DNA from: Neisseria sp963534905
GTDB lineage: Bacteria; Pseudomonadota; Gammaproteobacteria; Burkholderiales; Neisseriaceae
Direction of reading: 5' to 3'
Length of the DNA: 64,000 bases
Assembly (NCBI GenBank): GCA_963534905.1
Contig: CAUSUY010000002.1
Location: 1 to 64,000, forward strand
Below are positions 28,413-36,881 of this stretch, piece by piece; within the stretch, counting starts at the first letter, position 1; every line of letters starts with the position of its first letter. The translations under genes were made by a program, and so were the position numbers. Below the pieces are notes generated by a model. That model had not been told where the DNA came from. It searched no databases and saw only the letters and a list, made by a program, of their open reading frames with translations.

Positions 28413-28457
28413 AAAAAGGCCGTCTGAAACCTAAAATCAGGTTTCAGACGGCCTTTA
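28413..28457. terminator. DUS terminator between ftsY and ispA
   Basis: Long stem AAAGGCCGTCTGAAACCT with AGGTTTCAGACGGCCTTT, between converging genes. Confidence 0.88.
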
Positions 28458-28471
28458 TTGATTTGCAAGGT

Positions 28472-29368
28472 TTAGTTTTTCCTTGCGGTAACAAACTCGG
28501 CCAGTTGGCGTAGGCGCAGGGCTTTGTCGCCGAATGGCTCGATCAGGGCAACGGCTTCTGCAATCAGCGTTTCTGCGTAAGTGCGCGCGGCGTGCAGGCC
28601 CATCAGTTTGACGTAGGTCGGTTTGTCGTTGTCCGAGTCTTTGCCGGCGGTTTTGCCCAATGTGGCGGTATCGGCTTCGCAGTCCAATACATCGTCGATC
28701 ACTTGGAAAGCCAGGCCCAATTTGGCGGCGTAGTGGTCTAAGGTTTGGATTTGCGCCGGTGTTAAGTCCGGGCAGGAAAGTGCGCCTAAGGCGACTGCCG
28801 CGCGGATGAGCGCGCCGGTTTTGAGGCTGTGCATCTGTTCCAATTCAGCCTGATTCATGGCTTTGCCGACATTGGCCAGGTCGATAGCTTGTCCGCCCGC
28901 CATGCCGAGGCTGCCAGATGCCTGGGCCAGCGTGGACAACATGGCAAGCTGGCGTTCGGCAGACAGGCCTGTCGGACGGCTCAATACATCAAAGGCTTGG
29001 GTTTGCAGCGCATCGCCGACCAAAAGGGCGGTTGCTTCATCGTATTGCACATGGCAGGTCGGTTTGCCGCGGCGCAGGCTGTCGTTGTCCATCGCCGGCA
29101 TATCGTCATGAACCAACGAATAGACGTGCACCATTTCGATGGCCGCCATCGCCTGCTCGACGGCATTTTGGTTTGCTTCGCCCAATTCGGACGCGGCAAG
29201 CACCAAGAGCGGGCGCAGCCGTTTGCCGCCGCCGAGGGTAACGTAACGCATGGCTTCGTGCAGCGTGTGCGGCACTTGGCTTTCAGACGGCAAGAAATGC
29301 GCCAGCAGCAATTCGGTTTGCGCTTGGGCTTTTTGCTGCCATGTTTTGAGTTCATTCGCCGGGTTCAA
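28472..29368 (-). CDS. ispA: farnesyl diphosphate synthase
   Basis: Trans-prenyltransferase that condenses isopentenyl and dimethylallyl/geranyl diphosphates to C15, feeding ubiquinone and undecaprenyl lipids. It has 298 residues. The two Asp-rich motifs are HDDMPAMDND (first, DDxxxxD) and QVIDDVLDCEAD (second, DDxxD). Upstream GGGKRLRPLLVLAA is the substrate-binding segment. The start codon overlaps the end of xseB by 17 bp, so translation is probably coupled. Confidence 0.94.
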   Translation of the reverse strand: MNPANELKTWQQKAQAQTELLLAHFLPSESQVPHTLHEAMRYVTLGGGKRLRPLLVLAASELGEANQNAVEQAMAAIEMVHVYSLVHDDMPAMDNDSLRRGKPTCHVQYDEATALLVGDALQTQAFDVLSRPTGLSAERQLAMLSTLAQASGSLGMAGGQAIDLANVGKAMNQAELEQMHSLKTGALIRAAVALGALSCPDLTPAQIQTLDHYAAKLGLAFQVIDDVLDCEADTATLGKTAGKDSDNDKPTYVKLMGLHAARTYAETLIAEAVALIEPFGDKALRLRQLAEFVTARKN

Positions 29369-29579
29369 GGTTCAACTCCTTCAGTTCGCCGGCATCCAAG
29401 ACTTGCAGTTTCTGCTCGACTTCCGCCAATTTGGTTTGGCAGTATCTGACCAATTCGTTGCCTTCCTGATAGGCGGCCAGAGCGTCTTCCAGCGGCATTT
29501 CGCTGCTTTGCATGGCCTGGGTCAGGGTTTCGAGGCGGGATAAAGCTTCTTCAAAGGATTGGGGGGCGTTTTTTTTCAT
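29352..29579 (-). CDS. xseB: exodeoxyribonuclease VII small subunit
   Basis: A 75-residue subunit that with XseA degrades single-stranded DNA. The start MKKNAPQSFEEALSRLETL at 29579 fits the family; an in-frame codon at 29663 would add an unrelated N-terminus. The segment MPLEDALAAYQEGNELVRYC is the family core, followed by KLAEVEQKLQVLD. It is first in a two-gene unit with ispA, the usual neighbour order. xseA is not in the window. Confidence 0.93.
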   Translation of the reverse strand: MKKNAPQSFEEALSRLETLTQAMQSSEMPLEDALAAYQEGNELVRYCQTKLAEVEQKLQVLDAGELKELNLEPGE

Positions 29580-29629
29580 GGTTTGAAATGATGGGCAGAA
29601 AAGGGGAATTGTAGCATTTTTAGATGATG

Positions 29630-29697
29630 AAGGCCGTCTGAACTGGGATGAAAACGAAATCAAAGATTTCTGTTTCTTTGTTCAGACGGCCTTTTTT
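29630..29697. terminator. DUS pair with long loop
   Basis: AGGCCGTCTGAAC (29631-29643) pairs with GTTCAGACGGCCT (29680-29692) across about 36 nt, followed by six T. It lies between xseB and the RNase II-like gene. Confidence 0.65.
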
Positions 29698-29714
29698 CAA
29701 ACGGAATAACGTTA

Positions 29715-31571
29715 TCAGCCCGGTAAAACGGCTTTTTGATAGTTGAGCGCGATAAACTGCTTCTCGGCATCCAATTCAGTGATTTTGAACAATGCCTGCG
29801 ATTTAGGCAGCGCGTCAAATGGAATACCGGTCGCGCGCGTGACCAGCGGCAGGCCTTCAATGCGGACGAGGTCCTCTTTGAGGATGGTGGCCGTCAGCTC
29901 GCTCGTGCCTTGCTGTTGCAGGTACACGAGGCTCCAGTAGGCTTCCATTTGGCGTTGGAAGTCGGCGTAGGCTGTATAGGCGGCATCAAAGTCGCGCAGC
30001 GCGGCGAAAAGCTCGGCATCGCTGTTTTGATACAGCGGCTCGGCAGTATCGTCTATCAGGCTGATCAGCTGCTTTTGGTTGATGTAGTCGGCGGCGCGGC
30101 GCAGCGGCGAGGTAAACCAGCCGTAATGCTGCACGCCCATGCCGATGTGCGGCTCGGATTTGGTGCTCATGCGCACTTTGCCTGCCGGTTGGACGCGGAA
30201 AAGGCCGGGCAGCTCGTTTTCGTCCAGCATTTGCGCCCAAGTGCTGTTGGCAAGAATCATCATCTCGCTGACCAGCGTATCAATGGGCGAACCGCGTTCG
30301 CGGCGGACGACGGATACGTTGCCTTCCTCATCCAATTCGATGCTGTAATCGTATTGCGGCGCACGGTCGGGCTCGTATTTGCCGCGCGCTTTTTGCAGGG
30401 CGATGGCAAATTGATAGAACCAAATCAGGTCTTGATGGTGGGCGAACATCATTTCGCCGGCTTCGTCCAAGCCGGTTTCGGCGTTGAAATGCGGCTCGAT
30501 GGTCTGAATGCGCAGGTTTTCGGCGATGTTGACCGCTTCGATTTTGCAGGTTGGCGCGCCGACGTTGAACTCGTTGTCCACATCGAAATAAATGCTGATG
30601 GAAGGGCGGTATGCGCCCGCATCAAGGCTGAACGCGGCAATCCAGTTTTCAGGCAGCATGGTGATTTTGCCGCCGGGGAAATAGACCGTGCTCAAGCGTT
30701 CCATGATGTTTTTTTCCATTTTGTCGCCTGGTTTAACGGCAAGCGACGGCGCGGCGATGTGGATGCCGACGCGTTTCATGCCATTGCCCAAGTCGGTCAG
30801 GCTCAAGGCATCGTCCACTTCGGTGGTCGATTCGTCGTCAATGGAAAAGGCGGTAACGTCGGCTTTGGGCAAGTCGGGCATCTCAGGAAGGGGAAGGTCG
30901 GGGAAGCCTGTTCCTTTGGGGAAGTATTTGATTTCAAACCCGTCTTGCAGGTATTGAGGGATGGATGTAATGCCGCCCGTTTTTTTCGCCAGTTCGTAGG
31001 CGGAGATTTTTAGCGCGTCGGCGGCTTTGGTAAAGGCTTTGTAAGTCAGCGACTGCTTGTCGGGCGCGTGTAAGATGGTTTTCAAATCTGCCGCGATTTC
31101 AGACGGCATCTCGCCGCGTTTCAAGGCTTCTGCCCAAGCGTCGATTTGCGCGTCTTGCTGTTTTTTGCGTTCGATGGCGGCAAGCGCTTGTTTTAAGGTT
31201 TCTTCGGGCGCAGCTTTGAACACGCCTTTGGCTTTTTTGTAGAAATACATCGGCGCGGCGTACAGCGCAATCAAAGTCGCCGCCAGCTCGGTTTTGGTCG
31301 GCGCATGGCCGTAATATTCTTCGGCGATGGCTTCGGCGGTAAATTCCTCTTCGCCGCATACTTCCCACAATAAATCGGTGTCGATGTCCGCCGCCTGTGC
31401 CTGTGCGTTTTCCAAAAATGCTGCCATATCGCCGTCAAACTCGGCAAAGACATTGTTTGCCTTCACTTTGGTGCGCTTGCCGTGTTGGGTATCGACTTGG
31501 TAGGTGGCGTCGTTTTTTTGGACGATGGAGGCAACTTTGAATTGGCCGGACTCTTCGTAAAAGATATTCAT
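29715..31571 (-). CDS. RNase II/R family (RNB domain) exoribonuclease-like protein
   Basis: A 618-residue protein with a central RNB catalytic domain. The signature AFSIDDESTTEVDDALSLTDLG (about residue 240) supplies the Mg-binding Asp cluster, followed by RVGIHIAAPS and RLSTVYFPGGKITMLP. The N-terminal ~200 residues are helical (ERKKQQDAQIDAWAEALKRG) and not the usual tandem cold-shock domains of E. coli RNase II or R. A later SPLRRAADYINQKQL segment is the conserved RNB arginine motif. It ends shortly after RATGIPFDALPKSQ, and an obvious long S1 tail is lacking. Substrates are unknown; calling it rnb or vacB would be too specific. The ATG has weak upstream pairing (AAAAATG preceded by CCTAAAAA). 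Confidence 0.85.
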   Translation of the reverse strand: MNIFYEESGQFKVASIVQKNDATYQVDTQHGKRTKVKANNVFAEFDGDMAAFLENAQAQAADIDTDLLWEVCGEEEFTAEAIAEEYYGHAPTKTELAATLIALYAAPMYFYKKAKGVFKAAPEETLKQALAAIERKKQQDAQIDAWAEALKRGEMPSEIAADLKTILHAPDKQSLTYKAFTKAADALKISAYELAKKTGGITSIPQYLQDGFEIKYFPKGTGFPDLPLPEMPDLPKADVTAFSIDDESTTEVDDALSLTDLGNGMKRVGIHIAAPSLAVKPGDKMEKNIMERLSTVYFPGGKITMLPENWIAAFSLDAGAYRPSISIYFDVDNEFNVGAPTCKIEAVNIAENLRIQTIEPHFNAETGLDEAGEMMFAHHQDLIWFYQFAIALQKARGKYEPDRAPQYDYSIELDEEGNVSVVRRERGSPIDTLVSEMMILANSTWAQMLDENELPGLFRVQPAGKVRMSTKSEPHIGMGVQHYGWFTSPLRRAADYINQKQLISLIDDTAEPLYQNSDAELFAALRDFDAAYTAYADFQRQMEAYWSLVYLQQQGTSELTATILKEDLVRIEGLPLVTRATGIPFDALPKSQALFKITELDAEKQFIALNYQKAVLPG

Positions 31572-31626
31572 TTTTTTAGGATTTTATGATTTGTAGGAAA
31601 CGCGTGATTTTAGCAGATTTGCACAA

Positions 31627-31662
31627 GAAAGGCCGTCTGAAAAACATACTTTCAGACGGCCT
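31627..31662. terminator. DUS terminator of the patatin gene region
   Basis: Inverted uptake sequences with an 8-nt loop, between the RNase-like gene start and the 3' end of the patatin lipoprotein gene. Confidence 0.75.
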
Positions 31663-31679
31663 GTTCAAACGGCGGATGA

Positions 31680-32600
31680 TTAATACTGATATGCCGCCAG
31701 TTTGCGTTTGATTTCAGGCAGCGCGGCGCGTGCGGCCTGTTCGCCCAATTGGATGGCGCGTTGTTTTTGGTCAAAACCGCCAACCGAACCCAGCTCCAAA
31801 ACCTGCGGTTTGATGACCACATTGGCTTGTCCCAATTCTTGGCGCAACGCAGTTTGACTCATTACGTTGAAGGTTTGGTCAAGATAGGAGAACATGCCTT
31901 GGCTGACATTTTTGGCCGGACGGGCGGAAATATCGACGGCAATGATGAAGTTTGCGCCCATTTTTTTCGCCGCGCTGACCGGTACGGGCTGAGACAGGCC
32001 GCCGTCTACATATTTACGGTTGCCGATGACGACAGGCTGGAATACGTTCGGAATCGACGCAGAAGCGCGGACGGCCTGTCCGGCATTGCCTACGTTGAAC
32101 ACCACCGGTTTGCCGCTTTCAAAATCGGTCGCAACGGCGGCAAATTTGATGGGGAACTGCTGCATCGGACGGTTGCCGACTTTACGGTTGATGTAGTTTT
32201 GCAGTTTTTCGCCTTTGATGAAGCCGCTGGTGGACAAGGTCAAATCCACCAAATCGGTTTTACCTAAAATTTCCGCTTCCAATTCGAGGCGGTCGGGCGA
32301 CATTCCCGAAGCGTACATACTGCCGACAATCGAGCCTGCGGATGTGCCAGTAACGATTTTGACCGGAATATTGTTTTCTTTCAAAACCTTAATAATCCCG
32401 ATATGGGCAAAGCCTTTGGACGCGCCGCCGCCCAAAGCCAGCGCAACCGTGGCTTTCGGTTTGGGTGCAGTATGCGAAACCGTATTTTGACCCTGCGTAG
32501 AAGGTTTGGATTGCGGCGCGTTGCCGCTCGGACAGGCAGCCAATACCAAGACGGACGAAGCGGCTAAAAACGTTTTGAATGTGGAAAAAAGTTTATTCAT
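31680..32600 (-). CDS. patatin-like phospholipase lipoprotein
   Basis: A 306-residue lipoprotein; the signal peptide ends in LVLAAC at the lipid-modified Cys. Then comes a Pro/Ser/Thr linker and the patatin domain from about residue 50. The oxyanion loop is ALGGGASKGFAHIG, the nucleophile Ser lies in GTSAGS, and the catalytic Asp lies in DGGLSQPVP. It therefore has a complete Ser-Asp dyad. RssA-type patatins have lipase or esterase activity; the substrate is unknown. A DUS terminator lies downstream of its stop. Confidence 0.9.
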   Translation of the reverse strand: MNKLFSTFKTFLAASSVLVLAACPSGNAPQSKPSTQGQNTVSHTAPKPKATVALALGGGASKGFAHIGIIKVLKENNIPVKIVTGTSAGSIVGSMYASGMSPDRLELEAEILGKTDLVDLTLSTSGFIKGEKLQNYINRKVGNRPMQQFPIKFAAVATDFESGKPVVFNVGNAGQAVRASASIPNVFQPVVIGNRKYVDGGLSQPVPVSAAKKMGANFIIAVDISARPAKNVSQGMFSYLDQTFNVMSQTALRQELGQANVVIKPQVLELGSVGGFDQKQRAIQLGEQAARAALPEIKRKLAAYQY

Positions 32601-32654
32601 GTTCAGACAGCCTTTAATATGTCGAAAGGGTTATTCTACTCTCAAATTGAGTCG

Positions 32655-32692
32655 AAAGGCCGTCTGAAATTAGGTTTCAGACGGCCTTTTAA
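32655..32692. terminator. DUS terminator of the DUF533 gene
   Basis: Inverted uptake sequences with a short loop and T-rich flank, 7 bp past the leftward gene's stop. Confidence 0.82.
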
Positions 32693-32699
32693 ATCAAAC

Positions 32700-33317
32700 T
32701 CAAGCCAATTCGAGCTGTTTTTCCAAACTCTCGACCAGTTGGTCGTCCAAATTCAAAGCTTGGGACAAACGGCTCAGGAACACGATTTCCTTGCGTGATA
32801 AGTCCGCGCAGACCAATCTGGCCGCCAGATAAGTTTCGGCTGCCAAAGCCTCGTCGCTGCCGACCGAAGCGGCAATTTGCTCGATAGAGGCCGGTTGCGC
32901 ATATTCCGCCTGCAGCCATGCCGCCGTTTCCGCATCGCTGCCGCTTTCACGCTCAATGGCCGCGCGTTCCGCATCGTCAATCAGGCCGTCTGAGGCCGCC
33001 GCTGCAATCATCGTTTGCAAAATCACACGGCTGTGGTTTTCACCAATCAGACTGACAGGTTGGAACGCACTTTGCGGCAATTCGTCCTGCTGGCGGTTTT
33101 GTTTCCAGTTTTGATAGCCTTTATAAGCCAGAAAACCCAAAGCAGCGACCGAGCCGGCCTTTACCAGCTTCTTCGTGTTTTTCTTTTTCAACAGCATCGA
33201 TGCCAAAGCACCCGTCAACGCGCCGCCGCCGAAAGAATTGAGCGGACTGTCCGCAACCGCTTTGCCGCCTTTTTGAGCCGCACCCAAAACCTGATTGAGC
33301 AACTGACTGAAATCCAT
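32700..33317 (-). CDS. DUF533 family (YebE/TerB-like) membrane-associated protein
   Basis: A 205-residue protein starting MDFSQLLNQVLGAAQKGG at 33317, after AGGAGA; an in-frame codon at 33383 lacks a ribosome site. A Gly/Ala-rich hydrophobic segment (GGGALTGALASMLL and AGSVAALGFLAYKG, about 30-65) probably inserts in the membrane. The C-terminal part is a TerB-like helical domain (MIAAAASDGLIDDAERAAI, then YLAARLVCADLSRKE). DUF533 proteins are widespread; no function is established. It diverges from rsgA. Confidence 0.85.
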   Translation of the reverse strand: MDFSQLLNQVLGAAQKGGKAVADSPLNSFGGGALTGALASMLLKKKNTKKLVKAGSVAALGFLAYKGYQNWKQNRQQDELPQSAFQPVSLIGENHSRVILQTMIAAAASDGLIDDAERAAIERESGSDAETAAWLQAEYAQPASIEQIAASVGSDEALAAETYLAARLVCADLSRKEIVFLSRLSQALNLDDQLVESLEKQLELA

Positions 33318-33469
33318 AAAAAAAATCTCCTGAAAACAAATACATTGCAAATATAGGGCAGAAACACCAAAAAACCAAGCCAAAGAAAGTTAAAAGGTGC
33401 AAACAAGTTTTCAGACGGCCATAGCCGACTTTCGGTACAATCACACCATTCCAAACAATAAACCCCATC

Positions 33470-34336
33470 ATGACCGATACCGCCCAAATCATTACCAGCT
33501 ATGGCCGCCGCTATATCGTCCGCACCCCCGACGGCCAAACATATGACGCCACCACCCGCAAAAAACGCGTCGATTTCGCCTGCGGCGACCAAGTCCGCAT
33601 CAGCCCCATCAACGGCGAACAAGTCGTGATTGAAGACTACCTCCCGCGCGAAAGCCTGCTCTACCGCCAAGACGCGTGGAAAACCAAACTGATTGCCGCC
33701 AACGTTACCCAACTGCTCATCGTAACCGCCGCCAGCCCCTCACCCAGCGAAGCCCTGTTGCAACGCGCCCTCCTCGCAGCCGAAGCGGCCGGTATCGACG
33801 CCGTTATCGTCCTCAACAAAGCCGACCTCCCCGAAACTACCCAATGGCGCGAGAAACTCAAATTCTACGAAACCCTCGGCTACCCTGTGGTCGAAACCAA
33901 CGCATTGGAAAACGCCGACATCCTGCGTCCCATTTTAGAAGGGCAAACCAACATCCTGCTCGGACAAAGCGGCATGGGCAAGTCCACCTTGACCAACGCC
34001 CTACTCGGCAACCAAGCCGCCCGAACCGGCGACATTTCCACCGCGCTCGACTCCGGCAAACACACCACCACCCACGCCCAACTATACGATTTAAACGCAG
34101 AAACCCGACTCATCGATTCCCCCGGCCTGCAAGAATTCGGCCTGCACCATCTCCAAGCCGCCGATTTACTGCAATACTTCCCCGACCTGCGCCACCTCAT
34201 CGGCCAGTGCCGTTTCCACAACTGCACCCACCGCGCCGAACCCGGCTGCGCCGTCAAAGCCGCTGCCGAATCAGGCGAAGCCAAACCCGAGCGTATCGAG
34301 TTTCTGCAACGCGTTACCGATGAATTGTTGAGGTAA
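33470..34336 (+). CDS. rsgA: small ribosomal subunit biogenesis GTPase RsgA
   Basis: GTPase that checks late 30S subunit maturation. It has 288 residues. An N-terminal OB-fold (ITSYGRRYIVRTPDGQTYDA) comes first. The circularly permuted G-domain follows with G4 NKAD before G1 GQSGMGKSTLTNAL and G3 DSPGLQEFGL. The C-terminal zinc site reads CRFHNCTHRAEPGC (C-x4-H... type). It reads opposite to the DUF533 gene; a single uptake sequence lies in the shared upstream region at about 33410. Confidence 0.95.
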   Translation: MTDTAQIITSYGRRYIVRTPDGQTYDATTRKKRVDFACGDQVRISPINGEQVVIEDYLPRESLLYRQDAWKTKLIAANVTQLLIVTAASPSPSEALLQRALLAAEAAGIDAVIVLNKADLPETTQWREKLKFYETLGYPVVETNALENADILRPILEGQTNILLGQSGMGKSTLTNALLGNQAARTGDISTALDSGKHTTTHAQLYDLNAETRLIDSPGLQEFGLHHLQAADLLQYFPDLRHLIGQCRFHNCTHRAEPGCAVKAAAESGEAKPERIEFLQRVTDELLR

Positions 34337-34367
34337 AGTTTTAACAAAAATAAGTGTTTGGATAAAT

Positions 34368-34404
34368 AAAAAGGCCGTCTGAGATTTTCAGACGGCCTTT
34401 TTTT
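34368..34404. terminator. DUS terminator after rsgA
   Basis: AGGCCGTCTGAG (one base off) pairs with TTCAGACGGCCT, followed by a T-run. Confidence 0.82.
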
Positions 34405-34444
34405 AAAGAATAACCAAATTTACCTTTCAACCGGTATCGCTACC

Positions 34445-34639
34445 TTAGCGGGAAAGAGAAGGTGCTTTTCGTGGTGGATTGATCATGAGAAGCACGGCTT
34501 CTTCAATTTGTTTGTCCTCCCGATCATGGAGTTCTACCGGAAACTTCAGACGCAACACTGTAATAATAGCGCCAACCGATAAGCCTGCATCATGAAGCAA
34601 CTCAATTTCTTTAAGTACTGGTGCGGAAAGGTTTAACAT
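34445..34639 (-). CDS. small conserved-looking protein, unknown function
   Basis: A 64-residue soluble protein with a perfect AAGGAGAAAC ribosome site. It is Leu/Ile-rich and probably helical (APVLKEIELLHDAGLSVG, then ITVLRLKFP); the second half is charged. The pattern of a helix, a turn at DAGLSVG and a second helix could be a small DNA- or protein-binding fold, but no family is recognised. It lies 28 bp after metG on the same strand and may share its transcript. Confidence 0.6.
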   Translation of the reverse strand: MLNLSAPVLKEIELLHDAGLSVGAIITVLRLKFPVELHDREDKQIEEAVLLMINPPRKAPSLSR

Positions 34640-34667
34640 GGTTTCTCCTTAAGATTTGATATAAGCC

Positions 34668-36725
34668 TTAGCCCACTTTATCCCCGGGCTGTGCGCCTGC
34701 GTCGACATCGAGGAGCTTCAGTTTGCCCTCTGCCGTGGCGGCGGAGAGGATCATGCCTTCGGATACGCCGAATTTTGCCATTTTGCGCGGGGCGAAGTTG
34801 GCGACGGCGATGACCATGCGGCCGTTCAATTCGGCAGGATTTGGGTAAGACGCGGCTATGCCGGAGAAGATGATGCGTTTTTCAAAACCGAAATCGAGGT
34901 CGAATTTCAAAAGTTTGGTGCTGCCTTCGACGGCTTCGCAGTTCAATACTTTGGCGACGCGCATGTCGATTTTCATAAAGTCGTCGAAGCTGGCCTGTTC
35001 GGCGACTTTTTCATATTTGCTCTCTTCGGCGGCAGGCGCGGCTGCGGCGGCGATGCTTTGTTTGTTGGCTTCGATCAAATTGTCCACTTGTTTTTGCTCC
35101 ACTCGTTGCATGAGGTGTTCGTATTTGTTGATGGCGTGTTCGCCCAAGGTTTCGCGTGTATTTGCCCAGGTGATGGCTTCCAAATTCAGGAATTTGGCGG
35201 CGTTTTCGGCCACTTTCGGCAATACGGGGGCGAGGTAGGCGGTCAACATGGTAAAGGCGTTGATGAGCTCGCTGCATACTTCGTGCAGGCGTTCGTCTTG
35301 GCCTTCTTGTTTGGCGAGTTCCCAAGGTTTGTTGGCATCAACGTATTCGTTGACAATGTCCGCCAAGGCCATGATGTCGCGCAGGGCTTTGGCGTATTCG
35401 CGGCTTTCGTAGCATTCGGCAATGGCTTCGCTTTGCGCAGTCAGTTTTGCCAGCAATTCGTTGTCGGCAACGTCTTTCAGACGGCCTTCAAAGCGTTTGG
35501 CGATGAAACCTGAGGCGCGGGCGGCGATGTTGACGTATTTGCCGACGAGGTCGCTGTTGACACGCGAAATAAAGTCTTGCAGGTTCAAATCGATGTCTTC
35601 GATTTTGCTGTTGAGTTTGGCGGCGATGTAATAGCGCATCCACTCAGGGTTCAGGCCTTGTTCCAAATAGGATTTGGCGGTGATAAACGTGCCGCGCGAT
35701 TTGGACATTTTTTGTCCGTCTACGGTCAAAAAGCCGTGTGCGTAGACGCCGGTCGGGGCGCGGTGGCCGGAGAAATGCAGCATGGCGGGCCAGAACAGGG
35801 CGTGGAAATAGAGAATATCTTTGCCGATAAAGTGGTACATCTCGGTTTGGCTGTCGGCTTTGAAGTATTCGTCGAAATCGATGCCGATGCGGTCGCACAG
35901 GTTTTTAAACGACGCCATGTAGCCGACGGGCGCGTCCAGCCAGACGTAGAAGTATTTGCCCGGCGCGTCGGGGATTTCAAAACCGAAATACGGCGCGTCG
36001 CGGGAAATGTCCCAGTCGGACAGGGTGGTTTCTTCGCCTTCGCCCAGCCATTCTTTCATTTTGTTGAGGGCTTCGGCTTGCAGATGGGGCTTGCCGTCGT
36101 GCGGGTTGTTGCCGGAAGTCCATGCTTTGAGGAAGTCGGCGCATTCGCCCAGTTTGAAGAAGAAGTGTTCGGATTCGCGCAATTCGGGTTTGGCACCGGA
36201 AACGGCGGAATACGGGTTGATCAGCTCGGTTGGGGAATAGGTCGTGCCGCAGACTTCGCAGTTGTCGCCGTATTGGTCTTGGGCGTGGCATTTCGGGCAT
36301 TCGCCTTTGACGAAGCGGTCGGGCAGGAACATTTGTTTTTCGGGGTCGAAAAGCTGCTCGATGACGCGGCTTTCGATTTTGCCGTTGGCTTTCAGCGCTC
36401 GGTAAATGTCTTGGGAAAACTGTTTGTTTTCAGGGGAATGGGTGCTGTAATAATTGTCGTAGCCGATGTTGAAACCGGTAAAGTCGGCGAGGTGCTCTTC
36501 GCGTACTTTGGCAATCATGTCTTCGGGCGCGATGCCTTGTTTTTGCGCGGCAAGCATCACGGGCGTGCCGTGGGTGTCATCGGCGCAGCAGTAGTAGCAT
36601 TCGTGGCCGCGTAGTTTTTGGAAGCGTACCCAAACATCGGTTTGGATGTGTTCGACCATATGGCCGAGGTGGATGCTGCCGTTGGCATACGGCAGCGCAG
36701 AAGTGACAAGGATTTTGCGTGTCAT
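34668..36725 (-). CDS. metG: methionyl-tRNA synthetase
   Basis: Charges tRNA-Met; class Ia synthetase of 685 residues from ATG 36725. The earlier in-frame codon at 36788 would add residues absent from the family. The HIGH motif is NGSIHLGHM, the zinc knuckles are CPKCHAQDQYGDNCEVCG, and KMSKS is GQKMSKSRGTF. The C-terminal tRNA-binding/dimerisation domain (FDDFMKIDMRVAKVLNCE to the end) is present, so this is the long form. It is monocistronic or leads into the small 34445 gene. Confidence 0.97.
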   Translation of the reverse strand: MTRKILVTSALPYANGSIHLGHMVEHIQTDVWVRFQKLRGHECYYCCADDTHGTPVMLAAQKQGIAPEDMIAKVREEHLADFTGFNIGYDNYYSTHSPENKQFSQDIYRALKANGKIESRVIEQLFDPEKQMFLPDRFVKGECPKCHAQDQYGDNCEVCGTTYSPTELINPYSAVSGAKPELRESEHFFFKLGECADFLKAWTSGNNPHDGKPHLQAEALNKMKEWLGEGEETTLSDWDISRDAPYFGFEIPDAPGKYFYVWLDAPVGYMASFKNLCDRIGIDFDEYFKADSQTEMYHFIGKDILYFHALFWPAMLHFSGHRAPTGVYAHGFLTVDGQKMSKSRGTFITAKSYLEQGLNPEWMRYYIAAKLNSKIEDIDLNLQDFISRVNSDLVGKYVNIAARASGFIAKRFEGRLKDVADNELLAKLTAQSEAIAECYESREYAKALRDIMALADIVNEYVDANKPWELAKQEGQDERLHEVCSELINAFTMLTAYLAPVLPKVAENAAKFLNLEAITWANTRETLGEHAINKYEHLMQRVEQKQVDNLIEANKQSIAAAAAPAAEESKYEKVAEQASFDDFMKIDMRVAKVLNCEAVEGSTKLLKFDLDFGFEKRIIFSGIAASYPNPAELNGRMVIAVANFAPRKMAKFGVSEGMILSAATAEGKLKLLDVDAGAQPGDKVG

Positions 36726-36786
36726 GGTTTGTGCTTTTAAAAACAATGAATAAAGATGTTGGGAATTATACCGCAAAACAATACGC

Positions 36787-36831
36787 AAAGGCCGTCTGAA
36801 ACCCGATTGCCGGTGTTTCAGACGGCCTTTT
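36787..36831. terminator. DUS hairpin between the effector gene and metG
   Basis: AAAGGCCGTCTGAAAC pairs with GTTTCAGACGGCCTTT. It separates the accessory block from the metG leader and is close to the effector gene's 3' end (36882). Confidence 0.82.
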
Positions 36832-36881
36832 GAGACTTAGCAGAAAGATTAAGACCTTTTGATTCGGTTCAGCATCTTCGC

